Source: a virus
Strand: one strand, 5' to 3'
IMG/VR virus record: IMGVR_UViG_3300035189_000063
Coordinates: 1-45,469 of that record
DNA: 45,469 nucleotides
The position numbers were made by a program, and so were the translations under genes. The notes beneath the pieces are model-generated. The model searched no databases and was not told the DNA's origin. It was given only the letters and a program-made list of their open reading frames with translations. Positions 16,502 through 23,740 of this stretch are shown here, in pieces. Every line of letters starts with the position of its first letter. Within the stretch, counting starts at the first letter, position 1.

Positions 16502-16741
16502 TCAGTTGTCTTCTTCGCTCAGGCAGATAACGTCCAGCGCAAACATCACCTCATCTACCTCCCGGCGATCCAGGGGGGATGGGTGAGCGTCTAGCCAGTC
16601 GGATATCTCGCGGGCAGACAGCGGGAGCGGGAAGGCTCCCACCATGGTTGTGATAAAGCGGCGGCCCCGGCAGACGCCGAAAAACGTGGCGAGCAGGTGC
16701 TTGGTGATGGGGTCGGTCGGCGGCTCTTCGGGAATTTCCAT
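16502..16741 (-). CDS. Tail assembly chaperone T segment, probably made by -1 frameshift
   Basis: The 79-residue frame that opens at the ATG at 16741 extends upstream without a stop into the end of the G gene. The upstream extension reads FEWEREWGGQADKRRAIYE, which looks like genuine coding sequence rather than noise, and the aromatic content continues into the T domain. In siphoviruses the T domain is made only as a C-terminal extension of G, by slippage; G and GT together chaperone tail tube assembly on the tape measure. I therefore read the real product as the fusion 17226 to 16502. Whether the internal ATG is ever used is unknown. Confidence 0.78.
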   Translation of the reverse strand: MEIPEEPPTDPITKHLLATFFGVCRGRRFITTMVGAFPLPLSAREISDWLDAHPSPLDRREVDEVMFALDVICLSEEDN

Positions 16742-16812
16742 GCGCAGGCGCTCATAGATGGCCCGGCGCTTGTCGGCCTGACCGCCCCACTCCCTTTCCC
16801 ACTCGAACCGGG

Positions 16813-17226
16813 TTACTGCTTTTCCACGGTTTCATCCAGTTCTTTGCCGGCGTCGATGGTTGACTTGCTGCCCTGCTGCAGCACGAACAGGAAGAAGTCG
16901 ATATTGGCCTCGAGCAACTCTGCGCAAGCGTCAGCGGTGAATTTGAGGGGGTTGCCCTGATCGTCCTGCACGCCATCCCAGTCCTTAACGATGAACTGCG
17001 CCAGTAGCGCGCAATGGCTTTGATGTTCCGTCTTTTCACCAGCAACCACCCCAATTTCGCCTTGGGCAAAGCTATCGTCATTGCGCTGGATGCGCCGGCG
17101 CACTCGCTCAAGGGCTATCAGGTAATCGGGGTTGTCGATACCACCCAGCTGAATCTTGGTTTCTTCTTCGAACTTGGCCCAGCGCAGATCGGTGACCGGG
17201 GCCTTCTTGCTCAGTTTGAGAGCCAT
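16813..17226 (-). CDS. Tail assembly chaperone G
   Basis: The 137-residue soluble product lies between tail tube and tape measure genes, where lambda G sits. It is helical and acidic, with LKLSKKAPVTDLRWAKFEE at the start. It ends in DETVEKQ at a TAA immediately after the slippery sequence at 16819-16825, so a small share of ribosomes would shift and make G-T. The G family is poorly conserved in sequence; position, size and frameshift support the call. A hairpin follows the start region upstream (17251-17273). Confidence 0.82.
   Translation of the reverse strand: MALKLSKKAPVTDLRWAKFEEETKIQLGGIDNPDYLIALERVRRRIQRNDDSFAQGEIGVVAGEKTEHQSHCALLAQFIVKDWDGVQDDQGNPLKFTADACAELLEANIDFFLFVLQQGSKSTIDAGKELDETVEKQ
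16819..16825 (-). other. Programmed -1 ribosomal frameshift site, GGAAAAG
   Basis: On the minus strand the zero frame reads GAA AAG CAG TAA; stepping back one base gives GGA AAA GCA GTA and continues without a stop into the T segment. The heptamer resembles the lambda G-T slippery site (GGGAAAG). The stop of G lies six bases beyond (three codons from the slip), a normal arrangement. Slippage frequency cannot be judged from sequence. Confidence 0.7.
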
Positions 17227-17250
17227 GCTAAATCCTCAACGCCGCGCCAT

Positions 17251-17273
17251 AAAAAAGGCCGCCCAGGCAGGCG
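17251..17273 (-). terminator. Weak intrinsic terminator between tail tube and chaperone genes
   Basis: On the minus strand a short CGCC/GGCG stem (17260-17273) is followed after a GC pair by TTTTTT. The stem is only four to five base pairs, so termination would be partial. Confidence 0.45.
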
Positions 17274-17305
17274 TTAGAGCCTGGACAGCCAAAAGGTTGA
17301 TCGTG

Positions 17306-18469
17306 TTACGCGGTGACCGTGATCGTCGCAGTGCTGGTCTTGGCGCCGTCGGCAACGCTGGTGGCGGTGATGACGGAGGTACCAGCAGCAACGCCGGTAA
17401 CCAGGCCAGAACTGTTGACGGTGGCAACCGATGGGGTCGCGCTGGTCCAGGTCACAGCCTGATTTGCGCCAGCCGGTGCGACGGTCGCCGTCAGTTGGCG
17501 GGTTGCCGCTACAGCGATTGAGGCCGTGCCCGGCGCGACAGTCACGCCAGTAACAGCGGTCGGCGATGCCAGTCGGGTGATGGTCGGGCTGATCTTGGCG
17601 ACGGTGTAGTTCAGCGTCACTTCAATCAGGTCGCGCTTGCCGCCACTTGGCAGTTCGCCATCCACTTCCACCGCTGGGAAGTTGAAGGTGTACTTGTTGC
17701 CGAGGGCGTCGGTGATCGGGAACACCACGGAGATTGGCAGACGGGTGAAAGTCTTCTTCCAGATCTCCCAGGCACGCTTGGACCATGCCAGGGTGATGGT
17801 GCCGGTGATGGCGGCTTCGGTAGCGATCTGCGCGCCCGGGCCGAGCTTGGTGTTGCCGATGCAGCGCTGGGCTTGGAGGCTGTTGTCCAGGCTGATGGTC
17901 ATAGCCGATACGCAGGCCACGCCTTCGAGTGACTCGCCGTCTATCGAGATGGTGCCGACGTTGTTGTTCGACAGGAACGGCGTGGTGGTCGGTGCATTGG
18001 GCGACACCACAATCGGCGTGTCGCTGTCGGCGTAATCCAGGCACGCCATGTTGAAGGTGGCGGTCACCTTACCGTCGGAAGGAATGTCAAGGGCGAAGGT
18101 TGATACATGAGCGCCCTTGAACACGCTGTACACGCCGACATCGCTGTAGCCCTTGGCGATGCTGAAGGTGTTGCGCGTATCGCCCACAGACAGCACGTTG
18201 CCGGTCCAGGTGCTGTAGAAAGCGGCCTCAAGCAGCTGATCGAACGAGCCGAACGAGAATTCGGCAGTCAGGTCCCCGCCGATATCGGTGCTGGTGGCCA
18301 CCGAACCCTGGCTGATACGGGAATCAGTGATCTCGTCACTGACTGCGGTGTTGACGGTTGGGGTCAGCGCGTTGCCGGTCAGGCGCAGCGTGTCCCAGGT
18401 GCCGGTAGGGGTAACGCCTGGCGTCACCTCCTTGATGATGTGCGAAACAACTTTTGCGCCGGAACTCAT
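17306..18469 (-). CDS. Major tail tube protein with C-terminal Ig-like (Big_2) domain
   Basis: The 387-residue protein polymerises into the tail tube. Residues 1-295 carry the tube fold, starting MSSGAKVVSHIIKEVTPGVT and rich in Thr and beta segments. The last 85 residues form a bacterial Ig-like domain of the Big_2 type (VTGVTVAPGTASIAVAATRQ, then VTWTSATPSVATVNSSG and GLVTGVAAGTSVITAT). Such domains decorate the tube surface and bind weakly to cell-surface sugars; they are often swapped between phages. The gene is flanked by small intrinsic hairpins on both sides, which fits its need for high but regulated expression. Confidence 0.9.
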   Translation of the reverse strand: MSSGAKVVSHIIKEVTPGVTPTGTWDTLRLTGNALTPTVNTAVSDEITDSRISQGSVATSTDIGGDLTAEFSFGSFDQLLEAAFYSTWTGNVLSVGDTRNTFSIAKGYSDVGVYSVFKGAHVSTFALDIPSDGKVTATFNMACLDYADSDTPIVVSPNAPTTTPFLSNNNVGTISIDGESLEGVACVSAMTISLDNSLQAQRCIGNTKLGPGAQIATEAAITGTITLAWSKRAWEIWKKTFTRLPISVVFPITDALGNKYTFNFPAVEVDGELPSGGKRDLIEVTLNYTVAKISPTITRLASPTAVTGVTVAPGTASIAVAATRQLTATVAPAGANQAVTWTSATPSVATVNSSGLVTGVAAGTSVITATSVADGAKTSTATITVTA

Positions 18470-18493
18470 GGGTGAGTCTCCTATCTGCGGGCA

Positions 18494-18517
18494 TAAAAAA
18501 ACCCGCTCAAGGCGGGT
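18494..18517 (-). terminator. Intrinsic terminator before the tail tube gene
   Basis: Minus-strand ACCCGC/GCGGGT stem (18501-18517) with a 5-base loop, followed by seven T residues. It lies between the tail terminator gene and the tail tube gene. Confidence 0.78.
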
Positions 18518-18534
18518 GGATGGTGTTGCCTGGC

Positions 18535-18930
18535 TCAGCCGGCGCGGAACCGGATGTTCACGTTGATCTGGTAGAAGCCTTCGAACTCACCGGCGACGAC
18601 CTGGCTGGCCTCCATGCACTCGAGGTCACCGGACATCCAGTAGGCGAAGTGCGCTTCGAGCGCGTCGGCAAGTTCGTTGATGGCCTTTGTGCCGGTGTTC
18701 AGCCGGGCAAAGCATTGGATGCTCACCTGCCCCGGCTTGCGCGTATAAGGCTTGTCGGCCATGCCAGCCATGAAGGCTGTGGCGTACTGCACGTTGAAGC
18801 GGCACCACAGGCCGGTGGCCGGCGGGGTGAATACTGTGGGCTGGTTGGGGTAATCAATCCGCGCTTGGTCAATGCCGGTGAAAGCGGCCATCCGCGCAGT
18901 GAGCGCCGCCCTGATTTGCTCGTAGGTCAT
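18535..18930 (-). CDS. Tail terminator protein, lambda U-like
   Basis: A 131-residue product that by position caps the tail tube (lambda gpU). The N-terminus MTYEQIRAALTARMAAF leads to an alpha/beta domain with AGMADKPYTRKPGQVSIQCF and a final VNIRFRAG strand; length and layout suit the DUF4128/U fold. It starts within the stop of the preceding gene (4-base overlap) and is followed by a terminator and the tail tube gene, the standard siphovirus order. The name rests on position and size as well as appearance. Confidence 0.75.
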   Translation of the reverse strand: MTYEQIRAALTARMAAFTGIDQARIDYPNQPTVFTPPATGLWCRFNVQYATAFMAGMADKPYTRKPGQVSIQCFARLNTGTKAINELADALEAHFAYWMSGDLECMEASQVVAGEFEGFYQINVNIRFRAG

Positions 18931-19502
18931 TTGTAGGCCTCGGATACGCCAATAAAGGCCAGGTCGTACACGCCGTCGGGCGCCTGTGTGGAGTGGCCAA
19001 GTTCGAGCATCTCACCGTATGGACTGTTGGTCTGGATGTAGATGACCGGGAACTTGCCGGACGCGTTGATCTGCGACACGCCGTCAGAGATGGTCGCGGA
19101 GCCAGAAGGGTCAACACGATCAATGACCGACAGATCTGGCGCGCCGATGGAAACCATGTGGCTGCCCCGGAACGTGCCGCCGATGTAGCCCTTGCCTGCC
19201 GCCTTGGCGTCGACGTAGAAGTTTTCCTTGCGCTCTCGCTGGGTCAGCTTCTTGAACTTCTTGCTCCCGGTGTTGCTGGCATTGCGTGCGTCGACATTCG
19301 CGTCGTATGCATCCGCCAGGGCCACATTCTTCGTCTTCAGCGCAATGTTGGCTTTCCACAGCGCAGGGTTCCCCAGCGGCGAACGGGTTACGACTTCGGT
19401 GAGCATGGCAATCGCGATGACGCGGGCCATCTGTGTAATGTCCTCCCCCGCCTGGTCGGCAAAGTCGGTGAGGCTATGGCTCCAACCGGCTTTACCTGTC
19501 AT
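18927..19502 (-). CDS. Head-tail joining protein, HK97 gp10/lambda Z-position
   Basis: A 191-residue product located between the connector and the tail terminator, the position of the head-tail joining protein gpZ/gp10 that completes the neck. Near the N-terminus it reads WSHSLTDFADQAGEDITQMA and VVTRSPLGNPALW, where the SPxGxPxxW pattern is often seen in this family, and near the C-terminus SPYGEMLELGHSTQAPDGV, again a family-type motif (YGxxLExGxS.QAPxG). No membrane segment. Its start shares one base with the upstream stop. The exact neck role is inferred from those motifs. Confidence 0.8.
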   Translation of the reverse strand: MTGKAGWSHSLTDFADQAGEDITQMARVIAIAMLTEVVTRSPLGNPALWKANIALKTKNVALADAYDANVDARNASNTGSKKFKKLTQRERKENFYVDAKAAGKGYIGGTFRGSHMVSIGAPDLSVIDRVDPSGSATISDGVSQINASGKFPVIYIQTNSPYGEMLELGHSTQAPDGVYDLAFIGVSEAYK

Positions 19503-19861
19503 CAGACTTTCCTCAGCTGGATCTCGTAGTGGGCGATCGCTGGGTCAGTCTGCACGTTGATCACGTCGAATCCGTTGATCTTGTGGCCGATGTCCGGCGT
19601 GCCGCCGATTGTTTCGTTAGTCAGCGCGATCAGCAGTTGGTCGGTAGCGCGGATGTTTACGCCGTCCACCCTGTCCATCTTGAACGCATCGAACACGCCT
19701 CGGCCGGTGTAGGCAATGATTACTGGCGGGCCAGCCGCTTCGGTAACCGGGTCCCACGTGCCGGGCAGCGTCACGCCGCCTGCGAATGGCTGGACAGCAT
19801 CAGCCAGGTCAGTGTCGAAGGCCTCGGCCAAATCCTTTTGGATATCTTCGCGAAGGCCCAC
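19502..19861 (-). CDS. Head-tail connector/stopper-type protein
   Basis: A 119-residue product with no firmly named domain. It has an acidic N-terminus (LREDIQKDLAEAFDTDL), a central beta-rich part and a VINVQTDPAIAHYEIQLRKV ending. Lying between the DnaT_2-like adaptor gene and the gp10-like gene, it probably is the stopper (head-closure) protein of the neck. It follows the upstream gene after three bases and shares one base with the next gene, so it is in the late operon. The role is an inference from gene order. Confidence 0.7.
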   Translation of the reverse strand: MGLREDIQKDLAEAFDTDLADAVQPFAGGVTLPGTWDPVTEAAGPPVIIAYTGRGVFDAFKMDRVDGVNIRATDQLLIALTNETIGGTPDIGHKINGFDVINVQTDPAIAHYEIQLRKV

Positions 19862-19864
19862 GGG

Positions 19865-20257
19865 TCACCCCCTGTCTACGCGGAAAGAAAACGGGCTGGA
19901 ACGCCAGGGCGAAAGCAGCGCCAGCGCGAACTGCACGTCGCCGGGCTGGGCAATGATCTTGCTGCTATCCAGCGAGGCAAAGGTCTTGCTGGTGCTGACC
20001 GATCCGGCCTTGACCGTCTTAGCCTCGAGCGATCCCTCGGTCTGCTGCTGGTACAGCTTGCCCTGGGCTGCGACTGACGCCAGTTCGGCGCCTGCCTGCT
20101 TAACCTCGTCAGGGATGGCGGTCATGTCTACGCCAACAAGGTTCAGAGAGGTCAGATAGGCGTTAGCCTGCAACACTGCGCGGGCCTTCTTGTCATCTGG
20201 CGCCCAGTTGGTGCCGAGGATGGCGTCAACGTCCGCCACAGTGATGTAGGTAGCCAT
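19865..20257 (-). CDS. Head-tail adaptor, DnaT-like family
   Basis: A 130-residue product beginning MATYITVADVDAILGTNW, the form of short proteins annotated as DnaT-like in head gene clusters; they are adaptor (head-tail connector) proteins of the gp6 type rather than replication factors. It continues with ARAVLQANAYLTSLNLVG and ends with SPWRSSPFSFRVDRG. The start at 20257 is chosen because the frame upstream to 20365 is noise and GGAGG precedes this ATG. It lies in the order capsid, small coiled-coil, adaptor, stopper. Confidence 0.75.
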   Translation of the reverse strand: MATYITVADVDAILGTNWAPDDKKARAVLQANAYLTSLNLVGVDMTAIPDEVKQAGAELASVAAQGKLYQQQTEGSLEAKTVKAGSVSTSKTFASLDSSKIIAQPGDVQFALALLSPWRSSPFSFRVDRG

Positions 20258-20297
20258 CTGGCCTCCGCTTGAATGAGTGGGGCCGAAGCCCCTGGTG

Positions 20298-20834
20298 TTA
20301 CTTGGCGAGCTCGTCGACCTGCTTTTGCAGCGACTCTTTCGAGGCGTTGGCGCGGTAGGTGACATTGGCAGCGTCCAGCTTGGCCTTCAGTTCGGCAATT
20401 TCTTTTGCCTCGGCGTCTGCCTGACCGGACTTATTGGCCTGGGCCAGCAGTTCGTCGACCTGCTTTTGCAGCTGGGCGGCTTTATCGACCGCCTCGTCGC
20501 GGCTTTGGGCCAGGCGCTGAGTGCTTTCCTGAATGCCAGTCAGGGCTGCGTGCAGCCGTGCTGCAGCACCATCACCTTCAACTGGATTCAGCACGCCGGA
20601 TTCCAGCCCGGCGGCCAGAAGGTTCACGGCGTCCAGTTCCAGCGCCTGGCGAGTCGCTTCAGCGCCGCCGCCATTGTTGTGGGCACCACCAGGCTCAATA
20701 CGGGAGCGGGCATGGTCAACACCACCGGTTTCGCCGACGGTTTGCGCGCCGACAGTGACCTCGCCCTCGCCACCCGCGAAGCCCCAGCGGGCCTTCGTGT
20801 TCGGGTCAATGTGGTTGTCTTTTTGAACAGTCAT
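20298..20834 (-). CDS. Structural-region coiled-coil protein of unknown function
   Basis: The 178-residue product has a Gly-rich N-terminal half (FAGGEGEVTVGAQTVGETGG and HNNGGGAEATRQALELD) and a coiled-coil C-terminal half with repeated KQVDELLAQ and LQKQVDELAK heptads. It lies directly downstream of the capsid gene. It may be a head decoration or assembly factor; I do not recognise it. The same KQVDEL heptad appears at the middle and at the very end, suggesting internal repetition. Confidence 0.7.
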   Translation of the reverse strand: MTVQKDNHIDPNTKARWGFAGGEGEVTVGAQTVGETGGVDHARSRIEPGGAHNNGGGAEATRQALELDAVNLLAAGLESGVLNPVEGDGAAARLHAALTGIQESTQRLAQSRDEAVDKAAQLQKQVDELLAQANKSGQADAEAKEIAELKAKLDAANVTYRANASKESLQKQVDELAK

Positions 20835-20889
20835 AACTTTCTCCTGATTCAGGCATGCGCGGCGGGCGTATATCCCACCGCGCTCTCGC

Positions 20890-21918
20890 TTACGGCGCTG
20901 GCGCGGTTACGAGGGAGGTGATGAACGCCATAGGCACCTGCTTGCGAGCGAACTTGCGGCTCCAGTTGGTGGCAAGGGCCAGGTCGGACCAGTTCGCCGA
21001 GATAGGGCGAGTGGTGGTCGGCGTGCCGGTGATGGTCACGCTGTCGAACGAGAAGCCCAGTGGGTGCACAACGAAGTTGCGACGGGTCCACAGGGTTTCA
21101 GCGCCGCCACCGTTGCCACGATCTGGCGCACGTTCGTATTCCAGGCCGTCCTCGCCTGCTGGCTGCTGCTCGGCGTAGCCGATGGCGCCAGGGCCGAAGA
21201 TGATCGACAGATACTTGGCAGTCGGGCCGGTGCCGATAATTGGCAGGCCGTCGTCCAGCACAACGCGCATGCCCTGGAACCGGCCGAACTCTGGAATCTG
21301 ATCGGCGATCGGCGTGAAGTCGATCTGGTTCTGAATCGACAGTTCGGTGTGAACTGCCGAGTGCATGGCGATGACGCTCAGGCCGCCCAACTGGCCGCTG
21401 TAGTCGCCCATGGTGCCCTTGGCGCGAATCACGGCCGCCGGGCCGATGATGCCGCCCGCATCCACGACCATGTCGCCGCCGTTGGAGGCGATGTTGTCGT
21501 TGTAGATACCCACCGCTGTTGCGATGGTGCGGCGCTGGGCCACTCGCTGCCAGTAGGAGATCAGGCGGCCGGCCACGAATTCCAGCGGGTCCTGCTTGGT
21601 GATGTTCTTCACCAGGTTAATGCAGTTCCAGCCTTCGTTGAGGTACGCGGCGCGCGCCTGCATGGAAGCGCTGGTGACTGACAGCGGTACCGCGATATCG
21701 GTGTACACGTCGTTCGAGTAGTTCGACTCGATGGACGCATCCAGGTCAACCCACCACGGAATGGTGAAGGTGTTGGAAGGGCTGGCCAGCAGCGTGGTCA
21801 TGTCGCTGTTGGTAGTCAGGATGCCCGACTGGAAGAACGCGGTGCGCTCGACGCTGTTGACGGTGATGTAGTCGCGCAGTTCGTCGCGAAAGATCACGTC
21901 CGAGAGAATGGTTGGCAT
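20890..21918 (-). CDS. Major capsid protein
   Basis: The 342-residue protein forms the capsid shell; it begins MPTILSDVIFRDELRDYITV and contains FTIPWWVDLDASIESNYSND and a C-terminal half with GAIGYAEQQPAGEDGLEYER. This form is common in Pseudomonas siphophages that carry a DUF4055-type portal. It has no N-terminal delta/protease domain, so a separate scaffold is expected, and one lies just upstream (21933-22628). A good ribosome binding site (AAAGGAA) is visible upstream of the ATG at 21918. HK97-fold is inferred from family knowledge. Confidence 0.88.
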   Translation of the reverse strand: MPTILSDVIFRDELRDYITVNSVERTAFFQSGILTTNSDMTTLLASPSNTFTIPWWVDLDASIESNYSNDVYTDIAVPLSVTSASMQARAAYLNEGWNCINLVKNITKQDPLEFVAGRLISYWQRVAQRRTIATAVGIYNDNIASNGGDMVVDAGGIIGPAAVIRAKGTMGDYSGQLGGLSVIAMHSAVHTELSIQNQIDFTPIADQIPEFGRFQGMRVVLDDGLPIIGTGPTAKYLSIIFGPGAIGYAEQQPAGEDGLEYERAPDRGNGGGAETLWTRRNFVVHPLGFSFDSVTITGTPTTTRPISANWSDLALATNWSRKFARKQVPMAFITSLVTAPAP

Positions 21919-21932
21919 TGCTGAATTTCCTT

Positions 21933-22628
21933 TTACTTGGCCTCAGCAGCGGCTTTCATGCGCGCATGCTCGGCGGGGTTGGTTCGGCGGAGCTCAACGC
22001 GCTCCATACCGGTCATTTGGTCCCACGTTTTGGTGGCCCCGCCACCCTTGCCCCCGGCAGCCCCGCCACCGTTCGCTTGCGTGCCGCGCACCAATGAGGC
22101 GTAGCGCGGCGCTTGCTGGAATTCTTTCGCCAGGTCATCGAGTGTTGCGATGGTCAGGTTGCCGGAGGCGTCCGTGACCTTGACCTGGCCTTCTACGATC
22201 TTCAGGCGGCGCTGGACGAACTCAGCCAGGATCTCCGCGTTCTCGCCGTCAGCGATGCCGGTGGCGATCTTGCTGGCTGCCGAGTTCAGGTCGCGCCGTT
22301 CGATGCTGGTGGTCAGCTCAGCCAGGCGGCCGCGCTCGGCCGCAAGGGCCTGCTCGCTGCTGGCATACAGCTGTTCGAAGTCACCTTTCGCCTTGGCAGC
22401 ATCGAGCTTCTCGCGCTCGAGCTTCTCGTCAGCCTCGCGTCGCAGGCGCTTTGCCTCCTTGGCTTCATCCAGCAGCGTCTGGTTCTGGCGCTTCAGGCCT
22501 TCAAGGTCGGCACCACCAGTTGGCAGCCCTTCCACGGCCAGCACGTAATCTTCGCCCTGGGCCTTGTAGAAGGCTTGCAGGGAGGGTTCGAGTGCGTCGT
22601 ATGCAGCCTTGTCGATCAGGTATTTCAT
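21933..22628 (-). CDS. Capsid scaffold protein
   Basis: A 231-residue protein with a long coiled coil (about residues 45-110, rich in Leu, Lys and Glu: TLLDEAKEAKRLRREADEK) and a Gly-rich linker before a basic C-terminal helix (GGGATKTWDQMTGMERVELR), the classical layout of phage scaffolds whose C-terminal helix binds coat protein. The N-terminus (KYLIDKAAYDALEPSLQAFY) matches scaffold-like DUF6651-type proteins. It precedes the capsid gene by 14 bases. No protease gene is evident, so scaffold release may not need cleavage. Confidence 0.82.
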   Translation of the reverse strand: MKYLIDKAAYDALEPSLQAFYKAQGEDYVLAVEGLPTGGADLEGLKRQNQTLLDEAKEAKRLRREADEKLEREKLDAAKAKGDFEQLYASSEQALAAERGRLAELTTSIERRDLNSAASKIATGIADGENAEILAEFVQRRLKIVEGQVKVTDASGNLTIATLDDLAKEFQQAPRYASLVRGTQANGGGAAGGKGGGATKTWDQMTGMERVELRRTNPAEHARMKAAAEAK

Positions 22629-22670
22629 GTCATCCCCCGGATGATTTGCCGTTGGCTCAGTCGCAGGCGT

Positions 22671-22692
22671 AAAAAAACCGGCTCATGGCCGG
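22671..22692 (-). terminator. Intrinsic terminator between MuF-like and scaffold genes
   Basis: Minus-strand GCCGG-N5-CCGGC type stem (22678-22692) followed by seven T residues, part of the recurring hairpin set in the late operon. Confidence 0.72.
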
Positions 22693-22696
22693 CTGT

Positions 22697-23740
22697 TCAT
22701 AGTCCCGCTCGCTCGAAGGCCAGCGGTTCAAGGTCTCGTAACTGTTGCAGCGTTAGGGTTTTGCCGTTGTCGTCGACGAACTTTTCGAGGGTCAGCTCGC
22801 CCTTGCTGAACAGCGCGTAGCGGTTCGGCCCAAGGATGTCGCGCTGGAAGGCTGCCGGTTGGCGTGACAGCCAGTCCTGATAGCTCGTCTTGCTCGACAC
22901 CATGGCCACACCGTCAGGGCCGATTGAGGGCCGGGTAGAACCTGGAATCTCGCGAGCAAACTCATCCTTGAGGACAGGCACCAGCGTTGTGCGGCACCCC
23001 CAGTGATACGGAGGCTTAGGCCCATCCAGCGGGATGATCGTCTGATCAATGCCCATGCAGTACAGCGTGGTGCTGGAGTCGAGCGTTGCGATTCGCCGCA
23101 TGCCCTTGAGGATGTCGTCGTTGGCCTTGAGCGTTTCCACCCTGGCCGTGCTGGCAATGTGGTTGGTCATGGTGCGAACGAGCGATGAGGCCTGATCCTG
23201 GTGCAACTGGTGGATGCTTGTCAGACGCCTGCCGATCTGCTGGCTGGTCTCACCCAGGCTTGAACCAATCTGAATCTCGCCGATGATCTCGGCGGCCTTC
23301 TTGGTGCCGAACTGGTCGAGCGCGCCACTGATGCTGATGCGCTGAATACCCTTGCGAGCCTCCAGCAGAAGAGGATCAGCCAGCGCCGCAGCGCTCACCA
23401 TCTCCGCTGACGGCACGTTGAGCTGAACAATGGCCTTGATGACCTTGCCCAGCATCTTCCCGTTGAATTCAGCCTCATAGGCAGCAAATTCGCCAAGGTC
23501 CAGCTGTGCGCGGCCCTTCAGGTCGTCATAGATGCCCCGCAAATCCCCCTGGAGCGTTTCTATCTGCGAAGTGTAACGACAAGTACCGTAATCGCTCAGA
23601 CCTGCTGTAACGCGATCTTTGGCTGTTTTGATGGCCTTACTGATGAACGCAGCCACCCGTTTCAGGTTTCCGCCCGCATATCGCTGGACGTAGATCTGGT
23701 GCCTGGTGGTGGCGTCCGTCAGATAGCCTTCGCTACTCAT
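22697..23740 (-). CDS. Minor head protein, Mu F/SPP1 gp7 family
   Basis: A 347-residue capsid-associated protein that is packaged with DNA or placed near the portal. The C-terminal half carries the MuF signature: ATLDSSTTLYCMGIDQ followed by PPYHWGCRTTLVPV with conserved Cys and His. The N-terminus is helical. It overlaps the portal gene end by eight bases, which matches the usual portal-then-MuF order and suggests translational coupling. Length is normal. There is no C-terminal toxin extension, unlike some MuF polymorphic proteins. Confidence 0.9.
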   Translation of the reverse strand: MSSEGYLTDATTRHQIYVQRYAGGNLKRVAAFISKAIKTAKDRVTAGLSDYGTCRYTSQIETLQGDLRGIYDDLKGRAQLDLGEFAAYEAEFNGKMLGKVIKAIVQLNVPSAEMVSAAALADPLLLEARKGIQRISISGALDQFGTKKAAEIIGEIQIGSSLGETSQQIGRRLTSIHQLHQDQASSLVRTMTNHIASTARVETLKANDDILKGMRRIATLDSSTTLYCMGIDQTIIPLDGPKPPYHWGCRTTLVPVLKDEFAREIPGSTRPSIGPDGVAMVSSKTSYQDWLSRQPAAFQRDILGPNRYALFSKGELTLEKFVDDNGKTLTLQQLRDLEPLAFERAGL

